From: Candidula unifasciata
Lineage: Eukaryota; Mollusca; Gastropoda; Stylommatophora; Geomitridae
Length of the DNA: 64,000 bases
Direction: 5' to 3'
Assembly (NCBI GenBank): GCA_905116865.2
Contig: CAJHNH020000224.1
Span: 2,824,910-2,888,909 of the forward strand
The translations under genes were made by a program, and so were the position numbers. The notes beneath the pieces were generated by a model. It saw only the letters and a program-made list of their open reading frames with translations. It ran no database searches and had not been told where the DNA came from. How positions within the stretch are numbered: the first letter of the stretch is position 1; the number at the start of each line of letters is the position of its first letter. Shown here piece after piece: positions 1-10,978 of this stretch.

Positions 1-1559
1 AGGGGCAGCGACTCAACTGCGCTGCTATGACCTTTTAGTCTTTGTCGACTTTGTGTGAATGGTTCGCTCTATAATCTGGTAGAATCCATCACAACCATGT
101 TACATAGTGTAGAAGATAATGAATTTTACTCATCAAATCAGTATGTGGCCATATACAGTATCTTTAGCCTCCTGTTGACCATTTCAAGTTCAAACCTTTT
201 TATTCCATCAACCACCAAAGTAATACGACAAAGCTACTGTTCTTCCTCCTATCCCCCCCCCCCCCCCCCCCCCCCCCCAGCAGCTCCCCTAGCCCCCGAC
301 CTCTTACGATTAGAGGCAAACCCATCCCATAACACAAAAAAGCAGAAGTGGTTATACCAGTGTTTTCCACTGTAAGAGCTCCTATCGAATTAAGTAGCTG
401 GGGTGATACAGGTGGCTGAGCAGCTGACTTTAACCATGCATTCTCTTACGTCTGTTTTATTATATATTGGCAAATTAGCATTATTATTATACTCTTAAAG
501 TAGCATTAGTCATCTGGAGGGGCGTTAAGACCCTCCTTTTCCTTCCCTCAACCATTGTTTTCTCTCTGTGAAGGCACATGATCGACAATATAGGACTCTC
601 TATTGTAGAAAGATTCCGCTCCCTCCCTTCCCCCTCACCCCAAAACAACTAAAGAGTGACTCACGTAATTGTGAAAATGCGCTCCAAGAGGTCCGGTTTG
701 CATCGAATATGAGGTATCCTACAAACAGCAGCAATGCAAAACAGACTGTTAATTTGAAGAGACCTGGGGAGAAAAAAGCTCACAGAAATAATAAACTGGG
801 ACATGTGATGGCGACGAGCGAGATTTATGGAGAAAGAACAAGGGTACGACAACAAGATAAAATCACTAGCCAATCTTGAATGAATGAAAGAAATGAATGA
901 CTCGATTAATTTAGAATTGACGCCTGTACTCGGGACATTTCCACACGTGTTCCGTCTCCTTATCGGTAACCAACAAAGAATTGATATACTCATAGTACCT
1001 CTTGCAACCTGATTAAAAGTCCACATATGTGTTTGCCTCAGTATTGAATATCTTCAAGACCTTCTGCCACCCCCCCCCCTCCCGCCCCCACCCAGCCACT
1101 TTTCTTTTACTACGCAGAATTAGCCTATAATGCATGGATGCTCTATCTGTTCTGTTGCACTATCCACTGGATCCCAACTTCCGCACTATCATAACATAGC
1201 TCATCACCAAGAAAAACGTCATCAGCTAATCTCTCAGCCTGCTCATTACCCCGCACACCCGAATATTCTGGACAGAAAATCAGCGATTTGCTCCTGATCA
1301 GAGTCTTATCCAACAAAGTAAGCCACTCTGCACGTAGGGCGGCAGTTTATATTTTCCGAAGCATGCTCTATATGGGCCGTATTTCATATTGTTATTTTAA
1401 TCTGGTCTCTTCACCAATCTATTTCCCATTTTATTGCCTGTTTTGCATAAATTATGCTAGATCTGCAAAACGGAAGTGTATACAAATCTCATGCTTTTTA
1501 ACAAGGCCAAAGTTTTGAAGTGGACGAGCAGCCAGAATTCCTGACTGACTTACTGACTT
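1..1559. other. Unassigned sequence with homopolymer tracts
   Basis: No gene or recognised repeat seen apart from the poly(C) runs. Short open frames on both strands here have no splice context or recognisable motif. Confidence 0.5.
253..278. repeat. Poly(C) run, 26 bases
   Basis: Uninterrupted C tract. A shorter C-rich stretch lies at 1071-1095. Length in the assembly is unreliable. Confidence 0.95.
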
Positions 1560-1725
1560 TCTACCCCACGAGGACATCACACAAGCGATAACCACCCGAT
1601 GACACAATGTGCCACCATGTGGGCGAGGATCACCGTGGAGAGGTCCCAGAAACCGCGTTCAGCCTTTAGGCCAAATGTATGGCCAGGCTATATTGCGGCC
1701 TTTGGCAAAGTTAGAGTAGGGCTTC
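1560..1725 (-). repeat. Dispersed repeat R4, minus copy
   Basis: Read on the minus strand it matches 60735-60865 and 61405-61560 over ggccgcaatat, gacctctccac, gggtgatcc, catggtggcac and gtgtcatc. There is no coding capacity. It is a moderately old interspersed repeat of unknown class; in the 60-61 kb copies it lies next to SINE3. Confidence 0.7.
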
Positions 1726-2061
1726 AAAAAACGAAAACTTTAATCCTAAAAGGGACGGAAGTGATAATGAATCGACCAGAATTCCTGCCTGAGTTTACAG
1801 CCGATGACCGTTAGAAGGAAGAAACAATTGCACACACAATATTACAGTTTGGAGAGAGGAAAAACAACTTACTAAAATATATAATTAACACAACATGAAC
1901 GCAGGACCCTGAATGGAAATAAGTAACAGAGAAGAAACGGTGGTAATATTTTTGTTGACTTTAAACCTATTTAGATGACCAAACTTTATCAACTTACGTG
2001 CTTCTTGCATTTTACACAGCATAAGCTGTATTACTGGTTGTATCCGCGTCTGAATATGTTC

Positions 2062-2064
<3 letters not shown>

Positions 2065-2099
<35 letters not shown>
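2065..2099. repeat. (AC)n microsatellite
   Basis: About 17 perfect CA units. Confidence 0.98.
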
Positions 2100-2100
<1 letters not shown>

Positions 2101-2352
2101 CAGGTAGGCCTATTGTAATGTCTGTTTTATTCCAAAGTACATTTGATTAAAAATAATTAATAATAATTTCTGTTTTCCTAAAACTAGGTGTAGTGTACGT
2201 CTGCTGATAAAGTCTTAGCTTCAAACTGTCGGACCTTTATATAACACTAACTAGTGCACCTGTACACGGTTGAATCGTGTCACGTCTTGACTGTCAAAAC
2301 GAGGAGAGTCAATCGACTGTCGTTACCGACTCCTCGCTACTCGAGTATGCAA

Positions 2353-2354
<2 letters not shown>

Positions 2355-2419
<65 letters not shown>
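2355..2419. repeat. (GT)n microsatellite
   Basis: About 32 perfect GT units. Confidence 0.98.
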
Positions 2420-2420
<1 letters not shown>

Positions 2421-2446
2421 TGCATCACATGCGTAAGTAAAGTAAG

Positions 2447-2707
2447 TAGAAAAGGTCCCTTTTCCACGCCTTTAGACGTATAGGGCATTTAGGACTAGAC
2501 CTATATTTGTATAGAGCTATTGGCACAAGATGGGTAATGTGGTCAGTATTACGCCGGCCGCCTTTACTTCCCTGGACTGCTCCCGGTACCTACACAAGAC
2601 TCTGTCTACCTGAGAGTCAAGGTCATTTTGAAAAAAAAAAGTCCGACTCCGCCAGGGAGCGAACCCACGACCTTCTGAGCCTCTAGCCGCTACGCCACGG
2701 AGACCCC
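2447..2707 (-). mobile_element. SINE1 (tRNA-derived), near full length, minus
   Basis: On the minus strand the head carries a Pol III A-box-like tggcgtagcggct and a B-box-like ggttcgctccc. These are followed by an internal A/T run, a conserved middle (gccggcgtaatactgacc) and the tail (cctaaa)ggcg..aaaaggg. It shares all parts with copies at 19330-19592, 33654-33941 and 63725-63955. The shared middle could be one of the conserved SINE core domains described in molluscs; that needs a database match. Confidence 0.85.
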
Positions 2708-3177
2708 CAACATAATCGTAGTTTAATAATAAATTCAGTATGCAGAAAATTACCTCCGGCCAACAACTCACCTTTTCTTAATGTGACTTCTGCTAAACTA
2801 TAACAATGCATTGTTGTTTTAACGTGTGTCTATGTATAATTCCAAAACTGTGTGTTACTAGGTCGTTGATTTATTGTTGGCTGTTTATATCCTTCCACTT
2901 CTTTTGAACCAGTGCGATGTGCTTATTGTATTTTTATATTAGAAACCAGTCTAGTCCACCAAACAGGAAATCAAGGTTTTATTTTGTCTGCATTCTTTTC
3001 TTGAACTAAACAACGAACAGTGAAGCGAGGGAACTTTTTTTTTTTTCGAACGGTAACAAATTTGGCCACTAGCACCGTTTCACATTTGGTTCTTCCAAAG
3101 AATCATCTTTTACACAGCAAATCGCTGAGGTACACGGTGAAAGCGAAGAAGAAGAAGAAAAAGATACACACTTATGT
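2708..3177. other. Unassigned AT-rich stretch
   Basis: No gene or recognised repeat; contains a T-run at 3036-3046 and a GAA-rich purine patch near 3143-3163. Confidence 0.5.
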
Positions 3178-3530
3178 ATATATCAATCATCATCGTCAAT
3201 CATCGTTATGACTAGTGGCAAATGAGGCTTCAGGGAGGACTTTCCATGCTTTTCTGTCCTGTGTTGCACTCAGGTCACTTTCCATTGTTCGTTTCCATGT
3301 TGTTTTTGGGCGCCCCTTTTTTCCCCTTTATTTCAGAAGCCAATTCCTAATTTGATTTTGAGGTCCAGTAGACTTCCTATCATAGGCTTCCTTTCGGCTT
3401 TCACCCATATTGTTGATGCTGACACAGGGCCTCTGTCCTAAGCCCGCCGGACGTTTTGAGCACTTATTTCCTCTTGACGTTTCAGTAATGTTGTTCTTTT
3501 TTTTTTTAAAGGGCGCCCATCACCAGTGAC
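3178..3530 (-). mobile_element. LINE 3' end fragment (RTE-like), minus
   Basis: On the minus strand, broken frames read TWKRTMESDLSATQDRKAWK, the typical C-terminal block of RTE-like LINE polyproteins, followed by an (ATG/ATC)n tail at 3180-3207. Only the last part of the element is present and it is degraded. The family differs from the LINE beginning at 3700. Confidence 0.6.
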
Positions 3531-3699
3531 CTATCCGGCTTGGGTGACCCTATATATATATATATATAATACTAGTAGCAGTTGAGTGATTAGCATTAGA
3601 TGTTACAACGTTAGGCGTAGACGAAGGCGCTTCGCCACTCAACATAATAACCAGAATCATGGATCAAGTCTGTGCTCTCATCCCGTCCCATTCTTATGG

Positions 3700-4940
3700 C
3701 TCATTATCAGCATCATCAAGTGCCTTGCCGACTGAGGGGGGCGATCATGCCTCTCCAAAATCTGCGATCCGCAACCGTGCGTATCAGTTCCTGTGCTGAC
3801 ACCCTTACATGACATGACACAAGATTGTCAAGAATCTTCTCACACTGTCTTTCTCTGTGTTTTTTTTTTTTTTTTTTCACAGCTTTTTCCAGTGATCACA
3901 ACATGTACCAGTTTCCCTTTTCTCATAACATGACCAAATAATGATGACTGTCTTTTTGTGATGTTTGTCATAAGTTTTCTTCCAGCATACACCACATTCA
4001 AAACATCTGGGTTGCTCTTTTTATCTGTCCAAGGAATTATAAGGATTCTTCAATAAAACAACATCTCCGAGGCCTGCAGATATTGTTCGGCTTGTTTATT
4101 AATTGTCCATGATTCACAGCCGTATGTTAAAACTGACTCTTTATATCATGTGATAATACTTTTCCTAACCTCCAGTGACATGGATTTATTACACAATATG
4201 TTCATTTAATAAAATGCAGTTGTGGCCTGTCCTATTCTAGTCTTTATCTCTGTGATACATCTTCCAATGGATGTTATCCATGTACCTGATACTTAAATTT
4301 CTTCCTAAAATAACGTCTTTGACTTTTATTACACATTAGATACTATAGTTTTCTTAAAATCTCTATTGCTTCTGTCTTTCCTTTATTCAAAATGAAGCCC
4401 ATGCCATCACTTTCTACCACCTGTCGATTCCTGTAGGTCTTTCTGCTTGTCAATTTCAAGACGGTGTCATCAGCAGGTTGTTATGTTATGACCACCAACC
4501 ACTATTCCTGGCATATCAATAACAGATCTCATTATATACTCATTGCTCAGTGAAAACAAATCAGGGCATAGTATGCATCCTTGTCTTACTCTCCTTTTAT
4601 TATCTGATATGTCCTCAAATGTTAATTAATTATTATTGCTGCTTTTGCTGCAAATACATGTTCTTCATAATTCGTAAAACTTTTCCATCAATGTTTAACT
4701 TCTCATGTAGTTTGATTTTTTCTTCATGTTTCACACAATCAAATGCTTTCGTATAGTCAATGAACCATAAGTAAAGATCGTTATTTTTACTTCTATTGCT
4801 CTTTCTGAAAGATTCATGAGGGTGTATGTAACTTTTGCTTTTACGCAGGCGCACTGTTCCTCACTAGTTTCTGGTTTAATCTTGATTCGTTTTTCTTTTT
4901 ATAATTATTCTCAGTAAAACCTTTGTCACATGACTCATAA
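3700..4940 (-). mobile_element. LINE-A copy 2, reverse-transcriptase and 3' part, minus
   Basis: Co-linear with LINE-A copy 1 (30968-33407): the same 3' end (tgccttgccgactg, gcgatcatgcctct) with a (GAT)n tail, the same C-terminal region, and an RT motif-A segment FIDYTKAFDCVKHEE at 4840-4640. It is full of frameshifts. At about 4940 the match passes straight into a 26-bp minisatellite, and it resumes at 8632. This is therefore one LINE copy opened by array growth. It is RTE-like by its C-terminus (inference). Confidence 0.85.
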
Positions 4941-5192
4941 GACATATGGTATTATAGTCTTCACAAGAAATATGGTGTTATAGTCTTCACAAGACATATG
5001 GTGTTATAGTCTTCACAAGACATACGGTGTTATAGTCTTCTCAAGACATATGGTGTTATAGTCTTCACAAGACATATGGTGTTATAGTCTCCACAAGACA
5101 TATGGTGTTATAGTCTTCACAAGACATATGGTGTTATAGTCTTCACAAGACATATGGTGTTATAGTCTTCACAAGACATATGGTGTTATAGT
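4941..5192. repeat. 26-bp minisatellite, left part (about 9-10 copies)
   Basis: Unit built from gtgttatagtcttcac plus aagacatatg. It is the left piece of one array whose right piece is 7266-8632; the LTR-like element 5193-7265 separates them. ATAGT at 5188-5192 is repeated at 7266-7270. Confidence 0.95.
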
Positions 5193-7265
5193 TGTCACAT
5201 ATCACTCCTGTCGTGTGCCTAATGTAAGGATTCCTCCTTCAGAACCAACAGCACTCAGAGATAATTATGTTGAGTCGTTTGGCTCGTATTGGTCTAAGGG
5301 ATTCCCCCGTGGCCAATATACGCTCAACTTATCTCTGGAGTAGGGCAACTCAAGTATTGGCTCTACAAAATATATCAGTATATAAATACAATATTTCTAG
5401 GCACGCTTGGCTGGACACCCCCACTACTTACTAAAGAAAGCCCCCAGGTTATGATAGTTCATTATCATAACCATGTTAACACATATAATGAAGATACATA
5501 CACATACAACTGCTAGACACTTAAGAAGGTGACATAGAGAAACCTAAGTCAGCTATGAAAATGAATGCATGTATTTAGTATAATATCTGTACATAAAAAA
5601 TTGAAGTGAATTCCAGCTATCAGTGAAAGAATCTCAGCACTAATGTCTAGATCCCAAGGAAACTATACAGACAGCCGGTCCTGGAGGTGACTATATGTCA
5701 TCATTGGAAACAAATGAGCTGTGAGGAAAACAACAGCACACGAAGCATCAGACTTAGCTTCTATCCTTTCTGTCTATGATGCCTCCTTCAGCTCCGGATG
5801 ATTCGACTGTCTTTGATTCTGGAAATTCTGCTCCACTGGATCAAATAGTCAGAGAGTACCTCACCATAGAGGACACAATAACTGGATAGGCACACAGCAC
5901 CTTGATAGGCACACAGTAACTGGATAGGCACACAGCAACTGGATAGGCACACAGCAACTGGATAGGCACCTGCTCCCACGAGTAACTCACAGTACTGTCC
6001 CTGAGTTACACACATGCTCTGGCACTGGATGATGTTTGGGTTATATTGTACCCCATCTTGAGGAGGACAGTCTTCTCAATTGGTAGTTGGGTGATAATAA
6101 GTGGGTGATGGGTTAATTGACTGCTGGGTTATAGTTGGTGGGTGTTGGTTGGACTGTGAATCTTCTGCCAGCTCCTCACAAAAGATACATCCTGTCAAGA
6201 AAATAACTCAACATTAGTCATCACCAAGAGGGTAATATCTTGACAGGAAAGACAGAACAAGCATCAGTCATCAACCCCCATCTGCTGACTCCCCCCCTGC
6301 TCTCCTGTTTCATTCCTCAGATTGCCTCTCCAGACCAAGAGACACAAGTCTCCTATATTCATCTGTCTGTTTAGTGCAAGAGAAGGCAAGTCAGATATAC
6401 AGTGGAGATAGATAAAGTGGTCTAACACATATATCACTCTCCCTATCCCCCTCACTCTGCACACAAACACCAATATTTACTGTCAGTACCTGCATTCACT
6501 AGATTTCCCAACGCTCGCCCTAGCACTCATTGATCTGGGTCAAACACACACATACTTTGATTAACAAAGTCCTGACCCAATTCTGTCCCCATTTCGTATG
6601 TACAGATTTCTATAGTTAGTTTAAAAAGTACACACTTGTAAGGGTATTAAGTTTTACCAGTATGGGTGGTTTATTGAGGGCATAAGCTATTTAGTCTGTA
6701 CAGGGGAAGGTCTACGTTCGAATCCGCTTCTCTAGCGATCAAGAACGGTCGAACTAAGTGTGATCACACAGCTGATACTGATCTCTCTACAGCAGTGACT
6801 ACTTTACAGACATCATTTTTGGTACTCGTAAACTATAATTAACTTACCCAAGCATATGTAAAAACTGAGACATTCCAGATTGCCTTGAAAAATGAAATGA
6901 TACAGGCATAGATTGACACGTCTGGACGCTAGGAAGCTGGCAAAGAGAATAGCGTCACATAGACACTTCAGGCGTTGGTGCAAAAAGAAGTCCCTAGTAT
7001 ACATGAGCAAGGAGTAAATCGGTTTCGACGAAACCTCAAATAACTCCCTTAATATATATCGAAGATATATACATTTAAAAGTGGAGTTTAGTTAAAGTAA
7101 CCAGAAAAGGTAGACATAATAATGTTGTCCAATAAAGGCCTATATATATAGATATAAGGGACTATATATTTCTGGGCGAGTCCAAGTTTGAATTTTGTGC
7201 AGATTACAGGTAAGACAGGTTATCAGCCTTACAGACCGATGCGTAATGGCTATCATTTCACGACA
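5193..7265. mobile_element. Solo-LTR-like element, 2073 bp, with 5-bp target duplication
   Basis: Begins TGTCACATATCAC and ends TTTCACGACA (TG...CA termini). It is flanked by ATAGT on both sides (5188-5192 and 7266-7270). The same sequence recurs inverted at 45504-47601 with its own 5-bp duplication, which fixes the ends exactly. There is no long ORF. It contains a short internal tandem repeat of tggataggcacacagcaac (5883-5970). TG..CA ends, a 5-bp duplication and no coding capacity are what a solo LTR shows; the length is at the high end. A non-autonomous element with short termini is the alternative. Confidence 0.85.
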
Positions 7266-8632
7266 ATAGTCTTCACAAGACATATGGTGTTATAGTCTTC
7301 ACAAGACATATGGTGTTATAGTCTTCACAAGACATATGGTGTTATAGTCTTCACAAGACATATAGTGTTATAGTCTTCACAAGACATGTGGTGTTATAGT
7401 CTTCACAAGACATATGGTGTTATAGTCTTCACAAGACATATGGTGTTATAGTCTTCACAAGACATATAGTGTTATAGTCTTCACAAGACATGTGGTGTTA
7501 TAGTCTTCACAAGACATATGGTGTTATAGTCTTCACAAGACATATGGTGTTATAGTCTCCACAAGACATATGGTGTTATAGTCTTCACAAGACATATGGT
7601 GTTATAGTCTTCACAAGACATATGGTGTTATAGTCTTCACAAGACATATGGTGTTATAATCTTTACAAGACATATGGTGTTATAGTCTTCACAAGACATA
7701 TGGTGTTATAGTCTTCACAAGACATATGGTGTTATAATCTTTACAAGACATACTGTGTTATAGTCCTCACAAGACATATGGTGTTATAATCTTTACAAGA
7801 CATACTGTGTTATAGTCTTCACAAGACATATGGTTATATAGTCTTCACAAGACATATGGTGTTATAGTCTTCACAAGACATATGGTGTTATTATCTTTAC
7901 AAGACATACTGTGTTATAGTCTTCACAAGACATATGGTGTTATAGTCTTCACAAGACATATGGTGTTATAGTCTTCACAAGACATATGGTGTTATAGTCT
8001 TCACAAGACATATGGTGTTATAGTCTTCACAAGACATCTGATGTTATAGTCTTCACAAGACATTTGGTGTTATAGTCTTCACAAGACATATGGTGTTATA
8101 GTCTTCCCAAGACATATGGTGTTATAGTCATCACAAGACATATGGTGTTATAGTCTTCACAAGACATATTGTGTTATAATCTTTACAAGACATACTGTGT
8201 TATAGTCTTCACAAGACATATGGTGTTATAGTCTTCACAAGACATATGGTGTTATAGTCTTCACAAGACATATGGTGTTATAGTCTTCACAAGACATATG
8301 GTGTTATAGTCTTTACAAGACATATGGTGTTATAGTCTTCACAAGACATATGGTGTTATAGTCTTCACAAGACATATGGTGTTATAGTCTTCACAAGACA
8401 TATGGTGTTATAGTCTTCACAAGACATATGGTGTTATTGTCTTCACAAGACATCTGATGTTATAGTCTTCAAAAGACATTTGGTGTTATAGTCTTCACAA
8501 GACATATGGTGTTATAGTCTTCCCAAGACATATGGTGTTATAGTCATCACAAGACATATGGTGTTATAGTCTTCACAAGACATATGGTGTTATAGTCTTC
8601 ACAAGACATATGGTGCTATAGTCTTCACAATT
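7266..8632. repeat. 26-bp minisatellite, right part (about 52 copies)
   Basis: Same unit as 4941-5192, with variant units (tactgtg, tctgatg, tttacaaga) recurring in blocks, which suggests segmental amplification. The last units run into LINE-A sequence at 8632 (tttagagtgcccggtttctt), which matches LINE-A copy 1 at about 32254. Confidence 0.95.
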
Positions 8633-8755
8633 TAGAGTGCCCGGTTTCTTTGGCAGAGAAATAGATATTGATTTTAATAGGTCATTATAAATGTATCCAG
8701 TATTTTAAATGTCATTCAACAACTTTGTTTTTATTTTAATTACTAAAATATAATG
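8632..8755 (-). mobile_element. LINE-A copy 2, continuation beyond the minisatellite
   Basis: Aligns with 32254-32370 of copy 1 (tgcc(c/t)ggtttctt.ggcagag, then tttaaatgtcatt). Similarity fades near 8755, where this copy appears to end (5' truncated). Confidence 0.75.
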
Positions 8756-8881
8756 AGATGAATTCTAAAGGATGGAAGAAATAAGACAAATGTCTGCGAA
8801 ATTACTAGAATCGACAGTTAAAAGACAGAGAATATGGCGTTAGATTTGACACATCCACAGCCATTAAACCTTATTAGTGGT

Positions 8882-8906
8882 GGGGGGGGGGGGGGGGGGG
8901 GGGGGG
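8882..8906. repeat. Poly(G) run, about 25 bases
   Basis: Uninterrupted G tract. Confidence 0.95.
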
Positions 8907-9069
8907 TTGCTAACGGATAAAGGAGGCAATGAGGCCAACCGAAAGAACTGATTGCACAAGTTAAGCGAAATGGAGGAATATACTGCACGCCCTGTGTGGC
9001 ATATAATGGCACAACGGGATTATAAATGTTATATATTTGTTAAGCACAGTAAAAAAAAAAAAATATTTT

Positions 9070-9175
9070 TTCATGCCTTCAGGCTTATTGAGCGTGTAGG
9101 GCTAGACCTACATTTATTTGACCAATCGGCACTCGTTGGATGATGAGGTCAGCATCACACCAGACGCCTTTACTT
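9070..9175 (-). mobile_element. SINE1, 3' half only, minus
   Basis: Matches the SINE1 tail and middle (gggctagacctacattt, accaatcggcactcgt, ggtcagcatcac) but lacks the tRNA-like head. Confidence 0.75.
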
Positions 9176-9593
9176 CCAAAATCTTACCTGTGACCTGTTA
9201 TTAGTTATTAGTTACCACAGATTGACTGAAGGATGCAAAACATAAAATGTTTTCAAATGTTTACAATTCTGTACGAATATAAACGCTGCCCACATCCAAG
9301 TCGATAATATGAAAATCCAATAAACTTTATTTTCGATTATGATAAGTGGTAGACGTGCTTTATTTATTAAGGACATCATTTTTGTTTTCTAAACTCAGAA
9401 AAAAGATTCACTTCTTCGCTGTGCTTGAAGGATACTTAAAAAAAAATCCCTGACCGCAGTGCACCGACTGATGTCTGTTAAAATGTGACGTAGTGAGGTT
9501 TCCACGGTGTGACACTTGTACCACTACTGTCCGAATGCCCCAAACACAGCAATCTATATTATTAAAAATGTTATCTTTGCGAGTTTGTTAACT

Positions 9594-9632
9594 AAAATCT
9601 CGGAAACTACTGAACCGATTGCTTTCAAATTT
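9594..9632 (+). repeat. Short conserved motif shared with 24205-24243
   Basis: Both sites read cggaaactactg(a/g)accgatt followed by a short variable stretch and (a)aattttca. The flanks are unrelated. It may be the conserved terminus of a transposon family; class unknown. Confidence 0.5.
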
Positions 9633-9660
9633 TCACACAACGTTTCCTTTCAATCAAAGC

Positions 9661-9911
9661 GTGAACGACATAGCTTCAGCAACGGTCAAATCATTATTTA
9701 TTTCGTTGCTGGCCCGGATTTGTTTTTAGTTGATTGGCCACTTTTAACTGCTGAGCTCTTATTGAACTTTGCATTATTATATAATTTCATTTCCAATATC
9801 TGCTTGAGTGATTGGTCACGTAGTTGGTAACTTTTTTTTGCCTATCATGCGGGTGACCCATATTCGATTCCCCGCTAGGTGATATAATTTTTTTAGCCCC
9901 TAACTGTGTTA
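9661..9911 (+). repeat. Left arm of a 1.3-kb fold-back repeat
   Basis: Inverted copy of 10725-10978. It contains ttattgaactttgcattatt and gctgagctcttattgaac, and near its inner end a tRNA-like B box (attcgattcccc). See right arm. Confidence 0.8.
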
Positions 9912-10724
9912 TAGTTTATAGCTAGGCCGCGATATCTACACCTTTTTTCGGTTTTGATGTTTACAGCTAGCCTGCGACAGCGGCGACGTGATGCTCAATG
10001 GTCATGTCACGGGTAATCTTCGTTCGCTCTCGAGAGCGCTGTTGGCACGTTGTGTTGTGGTTTACAGCTAGGCTGCGATATCTGACCTAAACTCTTCAGT
10101 CTTCGGTAGTATAGTTTTGAGTATTTCATCCTTCACGCGGGTGACCGGTGTTCGATTCCCCGCTGGGTGATAATTGCTGATTTTCCCTTGAAAGGGTGGT
10201 TGCCATTTTGTGGTTTACAGCTAGGCTGTGATATCTGTGCCTTTCGCCAAAAGACATCTGATTTCAGTTAAGTCCTAATTAGCTTCCCCGCGACGCTTCT
10301 CGATCAAAAACTGTTCGGCGACGACAGAAATTGTTAACTAAGACGGCTAACAGTCCAGTTTAGTTTGGGTGGACACGGATGCCAAGGTCAGTTAAAAATC
10401 GTTCCCTCGAAGAGGGAGAGATGGCAGGTACGGGGTATTTTTCTCCGCTATTCGTGGGTTCCATCACTGGTTACGTGATGACGTATTTTTTTCAATGTCG
10501 GGGGCATAATTAAACTAAATAGTACGTGGCGACAGCATGCGGCGCTAACTCCTCTTTTCTACACCGATCTACACAGACTGTGGTGACAGTTTTTGTTGTT
10601 GTTGTGATGGTGGTGGTGGTACTGGTACTGGAAGGGTGATGTGGTAGCTGTTACACTGGCCACGTTTACTTCTTAGTACAAATTAATGCTACATATTTAA
10701 GTCTTTTTAACGTGCCAGCCGCCC
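9912..10724. repeat. Spacer of the fold-back repeat, with internal repeats
   Basis: Holds four copies of a tttacagctaggctgcgat-like motif (near 9918, 9960, 10060, 10210) and the tRNA-Asp-like segment at 10099-10172. No coding potential seen. Confidence 0.6.
10099..10172 (+). pseudogene. tRNA-Asp-like segment (SINE head or tRNA pseudogene)
   Basis: Resembles a tRNA-Asp gene: cggtagtatagttttgagta as D-arm/A box and ggtgttcgattccccgc as T-arm/B box. The anticodon stem is mispaired, the loop reads TTC rather than GTC, and the acceptor stem does not pair. It is not a functional tRNA; a SINE head is likely because related B boxes lie in both fold-back arms. Confidence 0.6.
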
Positions 10725-10978
10725 AGTTAAAGGCTAAAAAAAAAAAAAAAATTAAATCAGATGGGAATCGAAGGCGGATCATTCGCTTGCTAGGCAGAAT
10801 ATTTATAACTATGTTACCAAACACTCAAGCAGACTGTGGAAATGAAAATATATAGTAATGCAAAGTTCAATAAGAGCTCAGCAGTCAAAAATGGCTAATA
10901 AACTAAAAACAAATCTAGACGGCCACAAAACAAATAATGATTAGACCGTTGCTGGAGCTACGTCGTTCGCAGTTTGTA
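10725..10978 (-). repeat. Right arm of the fold-back repeat
   Basis: Reverse complement of 9661-9911 at roughly 80-85 percent by eye: aatgcaaagttcaataagag and agctcagcagt are shared. Either two opposed copies of one SINE-like repeat or the long inverted termini of a fold-back transposon. Confidence 0.8.

Noticed and set aside
661..1026. 121-codon minus frame
   Set aside because: No motif, no splice support, and a competing frame on the other strand; chance length for this window.
4941..8632. CRISPR-like regular repeats
   Set aside because: Units are contiguous with no unique spacers; a eukaryotic minisatellite. The same applies to 42490-44699 and 61691-61937.
10099..10172. Functional tRNA-Asp gene
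   Set aside because: Anticodon and acceptor stems do not pair and the anticodon position is altered.
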